Translations under genes and position numbers: made by a program | Notes under the pieces: model-generated | Databases searched by the model: none | What the model saw: the letters and a program-made list of their open reading frames with translations, nothing else | What the model was told of the DNA's origin: nothing | Assembly (NCBI GenBank): GCA_023411175.1 | Contig: JAEYPB010000101.1 | Location: 1-42,228 of the forward strand | Length of the DNA: 42,228 bases | Direction of reading: 5' to 3' | Source: Bacillota bacterium | GTDB taxonomy: Bacteria > Bacillota > Clostridia > Christensenellales > Aristaeellaceae | Part shown: positions 24,961-33,841 of the stretch, piece after piece | Layout: each line of letters starts with the position of its first letter | How positions within the stretch are numbered: position 1 is the first letter of the stretch

Positions 24961-25752
24961 ATGGAAAAGAAAAACCTTCCCGGCATGCGCATCAACCGTC
25001 TCCTGTCGGACAGCGGCTTCTGCTCCCGCCGGGAGGCGGACAGGCTGATTGAGGCAGGTCGGGTGACCATCGATGGACGGGTGGCGGTGCTGGGCGATCA
25101 GGTGCCCGCGGGCGCGGAGGTGCGGGTGGATGGCCACGCGATCGCGGGCGGTTCGCCCAAGGTGTACCTGGCGCTCAACAAGCCCTCGGGCATCGTGTGC
25201 ACCACCGACAGCCGGGAACCCCTGAACGTGATCGACTACCTGAACTACCCGGAACGGGTGTTTCCCATCGGGCGGCTGGACAAGGACTCCAGCGGCCTGT
25301 TGCTCCTGACCAGCGACGGGGGCATCGTCAACCGCATCCTCCGCGCCGCGGGCGGCCATGAGAAGGAGTACCGCGTGAGCGTGACCCAGCCGGTGACCGA
25401 GGATTTCCTCCAGCGGATGGCCTCCGGCGTCGAAATTCTGGACCGCAGAACGCTGCCCTGCAAGGTCTGGAAGACCGGCGACCGCTCCTTCGGCATCGTG
25501 CTGGTGCAGGGCATCAACCGGCAGATCCGCCGGATGTGCGAGGCCCTCGGCTACCGCGTGCAGACCCTCACCCGCGTCCGCGTGATGAACATCACGCTGG
25601 ACGGCCTCGAGCCCGGTCACTTCCGAAAGCTTTCGGAAGAAGAGGTCGCGCTTCTTATGCGGCAGACGGAAGAAACGTCGGCGCGTCCGGACGCAACGGG
25701 AACGCCGGGAGCGCTGCCCCCGAGCCCCCTCAAGGGGCATGATGCCCCTTGA
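24961..25752 (+). CDS. rluF: 23S rRNA pseudouridine synthase (RluF/RluB type)
   Basis: 263 residues with an N-terminal S4 RNA-binding domain (MRINRLLSDSGFCSRREADR) and the RsuA-family catalytic domain. Its GRLDKDSSGLLLLTSDG motif near 100 holds the catalytic aspartate, and VQGINRQIRRMCEALGY near 180 completes the fold. RluF converts U2604 of 23S rRNA in E. coli; RluB is the nearest alternative. The last 15 or so residues (GALPPSPLKGHDAP) are translated from an R-type palindrome, so the native C-terminus has been extended by the repeat. Confidence 0.85.
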   Translation: MEKKNLPGMRINRLLSDSGFCSRREADRLIEAGRVTIDGRVAVLGDQVPAGAEVRVDGHAIAGGSPKVYLALNKPSGIVCTTDSREPLNVIDYLNYPERVFPIGRLDKDSSGLLLLTSDGGIVNRILRAAGGHEKEYRVSVTQPVTEDFLQRMASGVEILDRRTLPCKVWKTGDRSFGIVLVQGINRQIRRMCEALGYRVQTLTRVRVMNITLDGLEPGHFRKLSEEEVALLMRQTEETSARPDATGTPGALPPSPLKGHDAP

Positions 25753-25755
25753 CCC
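25706..25755 (+). repeat. R-type double palindrome overlapping the rluF 3' end
   Basis: GGGAGCGCTGCCCCC, then CAAGGGGCATGATGCCCCTTG (read in two pieces around ATGAT), then ACCC. It has the same architecture and orientation as the copy at 10431-10482. It provides the rluF stop codon region. Confidence 0.7.
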
Positions 25756-25769
25756 TATACAAAATACAA

Positions 25770-25804
25770 GACGGTTCTCCGCGTCCTGAACGCTGAGAAC
25801 CGTC
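25770..25804 (+). repeat. 35-bp hairpin, left flanking copy
   Basis: GACGGTTCTC (25770-25779) pairs with GAGAACCGTC (25795-25804), with inner GCGT/ACGC potential. An almost identical copy in the same orientation lies at 26004-26038, one base different. The two flank P element copy D. Confidence 0.8.
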
Positions 25805-25807
25805 AAG

Positions 25808-25975
25808 GCATCGAAAAAAACCTGCAGATTTTTTCGATGCAAAGGAGGAAATCCTGCGTACGCCTGAAATCCTCTGGGATTTCCGAGCGGCGCACTGACC
25901 AAAGGTATGGATACCGCCACCAAGTTGCGTACTGTTGGCGGTATCCCGTTCCCGGCGTACACGCCGCCGGGAACG
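25808..25975 (-). repeat. P element copy D (serial hairpins)
   Basis: Read on the minus strand: P1 CGTTCCCGGCG with CGCCGGGAACG (25975-25947); P2 GGATACCGCC with GGCGGTATCC (25946-25909), unrelated in bases to P2 of copies A-C but in the same place; P3 GAAATCC with GGATTTC (25883-25866); P5 GCATCGAAAAAA with TTTTTTCGATGC (25840-25808). Structure is kept while sequence is not. Confidence 0.8.
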
Positions 25976-26003
25976 ATCGAAATCCTACGGGGCCTGATGG
26001 TCT

Positions 26004-26038
26004 GACGGTTCTCCGCGCCCTGAACGCTGAGAACCGTC
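26004..26038 (+). repeat. 35-bp hairpin, right flanking copy
   Basis: GACGGTTCTC (26004-26013) with GAGAACCGTC (26029-26038). Direct copy of 25770-25804 with one C for T change in the loop. Confidence 0.8.
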
Positions 26039-26049
26039 CTTTGCATTAT

Positions 26050-26113
26050 CCCTTTGTGGGGTTTCCAAAGGGCCTCAGGCCCTTGGCGGGGGTGCGGGGG
26101 CGGAGCCCCCGCT
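26050..26113 (-). repeat. R-type double palindrome ahead of the recA 3' end
   Basis: CCAAAGGGCC-TCA-GGCCCTTGG and GCGGGGGC-GGA-GCCCCCGC joined by CGGGGGTG. Opposite orientation to the copy at 25706, so the R pair brackets the whole 25706-26113 repeat block between convergent rluF and recA. Confidence 0.7.
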
Positions 26114-26127
26114 TCGCCTCCCCGTGC

Positions 26128-27231
26128 TTACTCCTCGTCGTCCAGCGGCTCGTCGTCCTCTTCCTCCGCGCCGGGGTCGCGGTCGACCACGATGCCGCCG
26201 GCGGAGAAGGCCTCGCGAAGGGATTTGGATATCGACTCGTACATCTCCGGATGCTCCTTGATGTACTTGCGCGTGTTGTCGCGGCCCTGGCCGATGCGCT
26301 GGTCCTCATAGGAGAACCACGCGCCGCTCTTTTTGATGAAGCCGCGCTCCAGCGCCATGTCGAGCAGCGCGCCCTCCCGAGAGAGGCCCTCGCCGAAGAG
26401 CATGTCCACCACCACCGTGCGGAACGGCGGCGCGACCTTGTTTTTGACAATCTTGATCTTGGTGCGGTTGCCGATGACGTCCGAGCCGTTTTTAATGGCC
26501 TCGCTCTTCCGAACGTCGATGCGCACCGATGCGTAGAACTTCAGCGCCTTGCCGCCGGTTGTGGTCTCGGGGTTGCCGTACATCACGCCCACCTTCTCGC
26601 GCAGCTGGTTGATGAAGATGGCCATCGCGTTGGTCTTCGAGATGACGCCGGCGAGCTTGCGGAGCGCCTGGCTCATCAGCCGCGCCTGAAGGCCGACGTG
26701 GCTGTCGCCCATGTCGCCCTCGATCTCGGCCCGGGGCACCAGCGCGGCGACCGAGTCGATGACCACCACGTCGATCGCGCCGGAGCGAACCAGCGCCTCG
26801 CAGATGTCGAGGGCCTGCTCGCCGTTGTCGGGCTGGGCGATGTAGAGCTCGTCGATGTCGACGCCCAGCGCCTTCGCGTACACAGGATCCAGCGCGTGCT
26901 CCGCGTCGATGAACGCGGCGGTGCCGCCGCCCTTCTGGGCCTCGGCCACCACGTGCAACGCCAGCGTCGTCTTGCCCGACGACTCCGGCCCGTAAATCTC
27001 GATAATGCGGCCGCGGGGCAGCCCGCCCACGCCCAGCGCGAAGTCCAGCGGAAGGCAGCCGGTGGGGATGACCTCCACCTGCATCCTGCCGGACGCGTCG
27101 CCCAGCTTCATCACGGAGCCCTTGCCAAAATCCTTCTCTATCTTGCCCAGCGCCACTTCCAGCGCCTTTTTACGGTCTTCGCCCATCCTGCGGGCAACGC
27201 TTCCCTTGTCCGCGTTCTTGTCCTGGGCCAT
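26128..27231 (-). CDS. recA: recombinase RecA
   Basis: 367-residue RecA. Walker A GPESSGKTT near 70, the hinge LYIAQPDNGEQALDICEALVRSGA, Walker B IDVVVIDSVAAL near 145, loop L1 GDSHVGLQARLMSQALRKL and loop L2 NQLREKVGVMYGNPETTTGGKALKFYAS are all intact, and there is no intein. The acidic tail ends DDEPLDDEE. ATG 27231 gives the usual MAQDKN... start; an in-frame ATG at 27261 lies before the ribosome site. A DinR/LexA-type box upstream fits SOS control. Confidence 0.97.
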   Translation of the reverse strand: MAQDKNADKGSVARRMGEDRKKALEVALGKIEKDFGKGSVMKLGDASGRMQVEVIPTGCLPLDFALGVGGLPRGRIIEIYGPESSGKTTLALHVVAEAQKGGGTAAFIDAEHALDPVYAKALGVDIDELYIAQPDNGEQALDICEALVRSGAIDVVVIDSVAALVPRAEIEGDMGDSHVGLQARLMSQALRKLAGVISKTNAMAIFINQLREKVGVMYGNPETTTGGKALKFYASVRIDVRKSEAIKNGSDVIGNRTKIKIVKNKVAPPFRTVVVDMLFGEGLSREGALLDMALERGFIKKSGAWFSYEDQRIGQGRDNTRKYIKEHPEMYESISKSLREAFSAGGIVVDRDPGAEEEDDEPLDDEE

Positions 27232-27266
27232 TGACGGTTCACGCCCCTTCCAGTATTCCAATTGAT

Positions 27267-27296
27267 ACTATACCATAAACCGCACCGCCCTGCCAG
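27267..27296 (-). promoter_or_regulatory. recA promoter
   Basis: CTGGCA (27296-27291), an 18-bp spacer and TATAGT (27272-27267). The -35 match is moderate (4 of 6). Confidence 0.55.
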
Positions 27297-27324
27297 CCGG
27301 ACGGGCGCGAATTTACAGAAAAAT

Positions 27325-27337
27325 GAACATGTGTTCG
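27325..27337 (-). promoter_or_regulatory. SOS (DinR/LexA) box upstream of recA
   Basis: CGAACACATGTTC on the minus strand fits the Firmicute SOS box CGAAC-N4-GTTCG except for the last base. It lies between the hppA terminator and the recA promoter, 28 bp upstream of the -35 box. Confidence 0.75.
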
Positions 27338-27340
27338 ATT

Positions 27341-27376
27341 AAAAAACCCCGGCGCGCAAGCATGCGCGCCGGGGTT
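27341..27376 (-). terminator. hppA terminator
   Basis: AACCCCGGCGCGC (minus strand, 27376-27364) pairs with GCGCGCCGGGGTT (27357-27345) around a 6-nt loop, and a run of T follows (27346-27341). A strong intrinsic terminator, 12 bp after the hppA stop. Confidence 0.88.
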
Positions 27377-27388
27377 CGGCTTTATGAC

Positions 27389-29566
<2,178 letters not shown>

Positions 29567-29980
29567 TCGTCCAACCTCTTTCCTATATAAATGTGTAAAA
29601 CAAATCAACCCATTGTATATTGCACGAAAATTCCCAATTTGTCAATGGTGTGACGATTTTTATGGTTATATTCAAAATCACGGCTTTTATTTGTATTGTC
29701 GGCATAATTATATGGGCATTTCGTCGATAAGTGTTAATTTGCTTATAATTATGCAGGCGGCATTTTGGCGATTTTGTGCTTGGTATCAGCCCGTATCCGT
29801 GCAAAATGCCAAATGCCCGTGGTCGTGCCTTCAGAATGGATTTTCTTTCCATACGGGTGAACGCGCGTTCCGTTGCAGGTGGCTGAAACAGGGACCGGGT
29901 TTATACTGGTAAAAACCACCGGACGCGGCCCGGGTGATGAAGCCGGAATCCGCATGCGCTCGGAGCGCGGGAGGGGACGA
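29567..29980. other. intergenic stretch with an AT-rich island between divergent hppA and comEA
   Basis: About 29583-29770 is strikingly AT-rich against the GC-rich surroundings. A perfect -35 TTGACA (minus strand, 29645-29640) could serve hppA, though the matching -10 is weak (CAATAT at 17 bp). A TATAAT lies on the plus strand near 29740. GGCATTTTG near 29758 pairs with CAAAATGCC about 40 bp later. No gene is seen. Confidence 0.4.
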
Positions 29981-30316
29981 ATGAAGCGGCTTTCAAAATG
30001 CCTCTGGCTTGTGTTGGCGCTGGCGGCGGGGCTGATGCTCTTTGGCAATCTGCCGCGCCCGGCCCTCCGGCTCGAGCCGCCGAACCGGCCGCCCCAGGGC
30101 GTGATCCGCGTCCACGGCCGCGCCATGATCGACCTGAACCGGGCGGATGAGGCGCTGCTTCAGTCGATCCCCGGCATCGGCCCCGTGCTTGCGGCGCGCA
30201 TCCACGCCCATATACGCGAGAAAGGCGCCCTGAAGGCGCCTTCCGAACTAGTGGATGTGCCGGGCATCGGCCCGGAAAAGCTGCGCGCCATCGAAGGGAT
30301 GGCCGTCACAGGGTGA
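29981..30316 (+). CDS. comEA: ComEA-like helix-hairpin-helix DNA-binding protein
   Basis: 111 residues: one N-terminal membrane segment (about 10-25), a short Pro-rich linker, then a helix-hairpin-helix pair with IDLNRADEALLQSIPGIGPVLAARIHAHI and VDVPGIGPEKLRAIEGM. ComEA on the outer face of the membrane binds incoming DNA during transformation. It is shorter than B. subtilis ComEA (about 205 residues) and lacks the SLBB part; comEB/comEC are not beside it. Start ATG 29981 has a GGAGGGG site. It overlaps the 3' end of rbsK by 11 bp, tail to tail. Confidence 0.82.
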   Translation: MKRLSKCLWLVLALAAGLMLFGNLPRPALRLEPPNRPPQGVIRVHGRAMIDLNRADEALLQSIPGIGPVLAARIHAHIREKGALKAPSELVDVPGIGPEKLRAIEGMAVTG

Positions 30317-31235
30317 TGCCGTCGATCAGCGCGGAGGCCTGCTCAAAGGAGGGCATCGCGCCCTGGGCGCCCAGCGCCGTCACCGAGATGGCCGCCGCCG
30401 CGTTGGCGAGGTTGATGGCGTCGGAGAGTTCGAGATCCATCGAAAGCCCCACGGCAAGCCCGGCGTTGAAAGTGTCTCCGGCGGCGGTGGTGTCCACCGC
30501 CTTGACCTTGAACCCCTCGTGCATGCGGTAGCCCTCGCGGGTGACGAGGAGCGCGCCTGCGCTTCCGCGCTTGTTGATGACCGCCTTCGCGCCCTGCCCG
30601 ATCAGTTTCATGGAAGCCTCCACGGCTTGCTCGAGGGTGGTCACCGGCATGCCGGTCAGGAGACTCAGCTCGGTTTCGTTGGGCGTGATGAAATCGCACA
30701 GCATGATGAGCGCCTGGGACAGCGGCTTCTCCGGCGCGGGCGCGGGATCGAGGATCACCTTGCCGCCCGCGGCGTGTACCAGCGCCGCCGCGTGCTGGAT
30801 GGAGGGAAGCGGCGTTTCCAGCTGGAACAGGCAGACTTTCGCGCTTTCCAGGAGCGCCCGGCTCTCGGTCACCACGTCCACCGACAGCGCTATGTTGGCG
30901 CCGGGCACGATGGCGATGGTGTTTTCGCCGTTTCCGTCCACGGTGATGACCGCGACGCCGGTGGTCTCGTCCTCGATGGTTCGGATGGCCTCAAGGCTGA
31001 CGCCCTCCCGTTGGAGCGCGGCCTTGTACATCTCGCCGTTCGCGTCGCCGCCGACGCAGCCCACCATCGCGACCTTCGCCCCCAGCCGCGCCGCCGCGAC
31101 CGCCTGGTTGCCGCCCTTCCCGCCGGTGAAGACCGAGAATTTGGATCCTGTCAAGGTCTCGCCGGGCTTTAAGAACCGGGGTACGTTGACCGTCAAATCG
31201 GCGTTCAGGCTGCCGACAACGAGAATGTCCGCCAT
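30306..31235 (-). CDS. rbsK: ribokinase
   Basis: 309-residue PfkB-family kinase that phosphorylates ribose at O5. It has the N-terminal VGSLNADLTVNVPRF, GGKGGNQAVAAARLGA near 38-53 and the C-terminal DTTAAGDTFNAGLAVGL with the catalytic Asp. No ribose transporter is adjacent; it follows dapF by 19 bp with a GGAGGAG site as the last gene of murA-dapF-rbsK. Its role there may be salvage of ribose from nucleosides. Confidence 0.9.
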   Translation of the reverse strand: MADILVVGSLNADLTVNVPRFLKPGETLTGSKFSVFTGGKGGNQAVAAARLGAKVAMVGCVGGDANGEMYKAALQREGVSLEAIRTIEDETTGVAVITVDGNGENTIAIVPGANIALSVDVVTESRALLESAKVCLFQLETPLPSIQHAAALVHAAGGKVILDPAPAPEKPLSQALIMLCDFITPNETELSLLTGMPVTTLEQAVEASMKLIGQGAKAVINKRGSAGALLVTREGYRMHEGFKVKAVDTTAAGDTFNAGLAVGLSMDLELSDAINLANAAAAISVTALGAQGAMPSFEQASALIDGITL

Positions 31236-31254
31236 TTGCTCTCCTCCTTTGGTG

Positions 31255-32058
31255 TCAGTCCTCCGGCCATTCGCCGGTGAAGGCCAGCGCCGCCGGGCCT
31301 TCCATAAAGACGTGTCCGTCCGCGCCCCATTCGATCACCAGGTCGCCGCCCTTGAGATGAACCGTCGCGCGGTTTTCCACCCAGCCCGCCAGGGACGCCG
31401 CCACGAACGCCGCGCAGGCGCCGGTGCCGCAGGCCAGGGTTTCGCCGGAGCCACGCTCCCACACCCGCATCCTGAGGGCGTTTTCCCCCTCGCGGGTGAC
31501 AAATTCAATGTTGGCGCGATCGGGAAAGACTTCCGCGCGCTCGAGCACCGGCCCCGCGGCGAAGAACAGCTCGTCGGAGGGCTGCGCTTCCAAAAGCGCC
31601 ACGCCGTGCTTTGAGCCAACGTCCACCCGCCGAAGGCGCCATTCGCGCCCCGCCGCCCGGGCGGAAACGTCCGCCTCGTCCCATTGCACGCGGCCCATGT
31701 CGCATCGCGCGCCGACGGCGACGCCGCCCTCTATGAGCACTTCCGCCGTCTTGATGCCCGCCAGCGTCTCCACCGTCAGGCGCTCTTTCCGGGCGATGCC
31801 CGAATCGTACAGGTATTTCGCCACGCACCGAAGGGCGTTGCCGCACATGGCGCCCTCGCTGCCGTCGGCGTTGAACATGCGCATCCTGGCGTCCGCCACT
31901 TTGGAGGGCATGATGAGCACCAGCCCGTCGGAGCCGATGCCAAAGTGCGGCCGCGCCATCCGCATGGCCAAAGCATTCGGATCGGTCGGCGCGCCCTGAT
32001 GAAACAGGTCAAGGTAGACGTAATCGTTTCCCAACCCGTGCATTTTGATAAACTTCAT
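31255..32058 (-). CDS. dapF: diaminopimelate epimerase
   Basis: 267 residues. It converts LL- to meso-diaminopimelate for lysine and peptidoglycan synthesis. Both active-site cysteine motifs are present: MCGNALRC near 71-78 (C72) and ACGTGACAAF near 205-215. The N-terminal MKFIKMHGLGNDY is typical. It lies 64 bp downstream of murA and 19 bp upstream of rbsK, giving a cell-wall precursor operon. No riboswitch is seen here, in contrast to the transporter operon. Confidence 0.95.
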   Translation of the reverse strand: MKFIKMHGLGNDYVYLDLFHQGAPTDPNALAMRMARPHFGIGSDGLVLIMPSKVADARMRMFNADGSEGAMCGNALRCVAKYLYDSGIARKERLTVETLAGIKTAEVLIEGGVAVGARCDMGRVQWDEADVSARAAGREWRLRRVDVGSKHGVALLEAQPSDELFFAAGPVLERAEVFPDRANIEFVTREGENALRMRVWERGSGETLACGTGACAAFVAASLAGWVENRATVHLKGGDLVIEWGADGHVFMEGPAALAFTGEWPED

Positions 32059-32122
32059 GAAAGCATCCCCTTCGAGGCGTTGAAATTGGCCGCCTGTGGG
32101 AAGCCCAGGGGCGGACGGGCGG

Positions 32123-33391
32123 CTAATAACGCGAGGGCCGCTGCAACCGCTCCACCCGCGCGCCCAGCGCCCGGAGCTTTGCGTCGATGTCCTCGTAGCC
32201 GCGCATGATGTATCGTACGCCGGAAATCTCCGTCGTGCCCTCGGCCATGAGTCCCGCCACGATCATCGACGCCCCGGCGCGAAGGTCGGTGGCGGAAACG
32301 GGCGCGCCGATCAGCCGGTCGACGCCGTCCACGATGGCGGTGCGGTCCAGGATCCGGATCTTCGCGCCCATGCGCCGAAGCTCCTCCACGTACTTGAAGC
32401 GGGCCTCGTAGATGGTCTCGGTGACCACGGACTGGCCGCTGGCGATGGTCAAAAGCGAGGTCATCGGCTGCTGGAGATCCGTCGGAAATCCGGGGTAGAC
32501 CTGGGTCTTGATGTTGACGGGGCGAAGATTCCCGTCCGCCTTGATGCGGATGCGGTCGTCCTCCTCGCTGACGTAGACGCCCATTTCAAGCAGCTTCGCC
32601 GACAGCGCCTCCATATGGGTGGGGATCGCGCCGGAGATGGTCACGTCCCCGCCGGTGGCGGCGGCGGCGATCATCAGCGTGCCGGTCTCTATCTGATCCG
32701 GAATGACCGCGTAGGTGGACCCTCGCAGCGGGCGCCCGCCGGAAATCCGGATGATGTCCGTGCCCGCGCCCTTGATGCGCGCGCCCATGCTGTTCAAAAA
32801 GTTGGCCACATCGACGATATGGGGTTCTTTTGCGCAGTTGTAGATGGCGGTGTTGCCGGTGGCGGAAACCGCCGTCAGCATGGTGTTGATGGTCGCGCCC
32901 ACGGAGGGCATGTCCAGGTACACCTCCGCGCCGTGCAGGCCCTCCGTCGAGACGAGCAGCGTGCCCCGCTCGATCTTGACGTCCGCGCCCAGCGTGTTCA
33001 TGCCCTTGATGGTCTGGTCAATCGGCCGCGCGCCGATGTCGCAGCCGCCGGGCATGGGCACTTCCGCCCGCGAAAACAGCCCCAGCAGCACCGGGGCCAG
33101 ATAGTAAGACGCGCGCATCTGGCGCGACAGCTCGTAAGGGGGCGAAAAATTATCGACCGTCTGCGGGTCGATCACCATGGTGCCGCCCGAAAATTCCACG
33201 CCCGCGCCCAGCGCGCGGAGCATCTCGATCAACGACCTCACGTCGTCGATGTCGGGCAGGTTCTCAATCGTACAGGGAGAGTGCGCGAGCAGCGCAGCCG
33301 GTATGATCGCCACCGCGGCATTCTTGCCGCCGCTGACCGAAACCTCGCCGCACAGGCGCACGCCGCCCTGTATGCACAGGATATCCGACAT
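32123..33391 (-). CDS. murA: UDP-N-acetylglucosamine 1-carboxyvinyltransferase
   Basis: 422 residues; first committed step of peptidoglycan synthesis. K23-N24 in SGGKNAA and the catalytic cysteine C117 in PGGCDIGARPID are present, so the enzyme should be fosfomycin-sensitive. Repeated inside-out alpha/beta folds and a C-terminal ISGVRYIMRGYEDIDAKLRALGA match the family. ATG 33391 is 45 bp from the predicted transcript start. It leads the murA-dapF-rbsK operon and ends in TAG. Confidence 0.95.
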   Translation of the reverse strand: MSDILCIQGGVRLCGEVSVSGGKNAAVAIIPAALLAHSPCTIENLPDIDDVRSLIEMLRALGAGVEFSGGTMVIDPQTVDNFSPPYELSRQMRASYYLAPVLLGLFSRAEVPMPGGCDIGARPIDQTIKGMNTLGADVKIERGTLLVSTEGLHGAEVYLDMPSVGATINTMLTAVSATGNTAIYNCAKEPHIVDVANFLNSMGARIKGAGTDIIRISGGRPLRGSTYAVIPDQIETGTLMIAAAATGGDVTISGAIPTHMEALSAKLLEMGVYVSEEDDRIRIKADGNLRPVNIKTQVYPGFPTDLQQPMTSLLTIASGQSVVTETIYEARFKYVEELRRMGAKIRILDRTAIVDGVDRLIGAPVSATDLRAGASMIVAGLMAEGTTEISGVRYIMRGYEDIDAKLRALGARVERLQRPSRY

Positions 33392-33442
33392 GCATTAAAC
33401 CCCTTGGCGCCACGTTAGGCGCTGCAAACTTGTCTTCTTTTT

Positions 33443-33471
33443 ATTATATCCGATCGGCGCGCGACAATCAA
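33443..33471 (-). promoter_or_regulatory. murA promoter
   Basis: TTGATT (33471-33466), a 17-bp spacer, perfect TATAAT (33448-33443). Confidence 0.8.
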
Positions 33472-33644
33472 GTTAAACGTGCCACGGGCAAAGCCCGCCC
33501 GCGCTGTGCGTTTGTGTTTTCACGAAACCTTGAATGCGCCGCCCTCCTGTTGACTTCAAACCCCGGCGTGTTGTTCCCAAATAACCCGCAAATAACGACG
33601 GGAAAGCGGAAGGTATTAAAACGCAAAATGTCTCGCAGTAGGCA

Positions 33645-33793
33645 TTCCATCAAAAGGCCTGCGCCTTCGATGGGTAACCCCTGCGCACCCGAAATGCTTG
33701 GGAATTCTGGACCGGCGCGCGCCCCCAGCTATGGGTTATGCCCAATGCGCTATTTGCAGAAAATCGTTCCCGGTGAACATGCCACCGGGAACG
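33645..33793 (-). repeat. P element copy F, diverged
   Basis: On the minus strand P1 is CGTTCCCGGTG (33793-33783) with CACCGGGAACG (33775-33765), a paired change from GGCG/CGCC. P2 and P3 are degenerate. The P5-like end is CCATCGAAGG with CCTTTTGATGG (about 33674-33648). It lies in the 450-bp gap between the coiled-coil gene and murA; 33472-33644 shows nothing else recognised. Confidence 0.6.
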
Positions 33794-33841
33794 ATTGAAA
33801 CACCATCAAACATCCCTTTCGGGGGCGCCCCGAACGATTTG

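Noticed and set aside
24910..26046. A 378-residue minus-strand frame across rluF and copy D
   Set aside because: It is antisense to rluF and runs through repeats. Its apparent internal repeats come from the two 35-bp hairpins.
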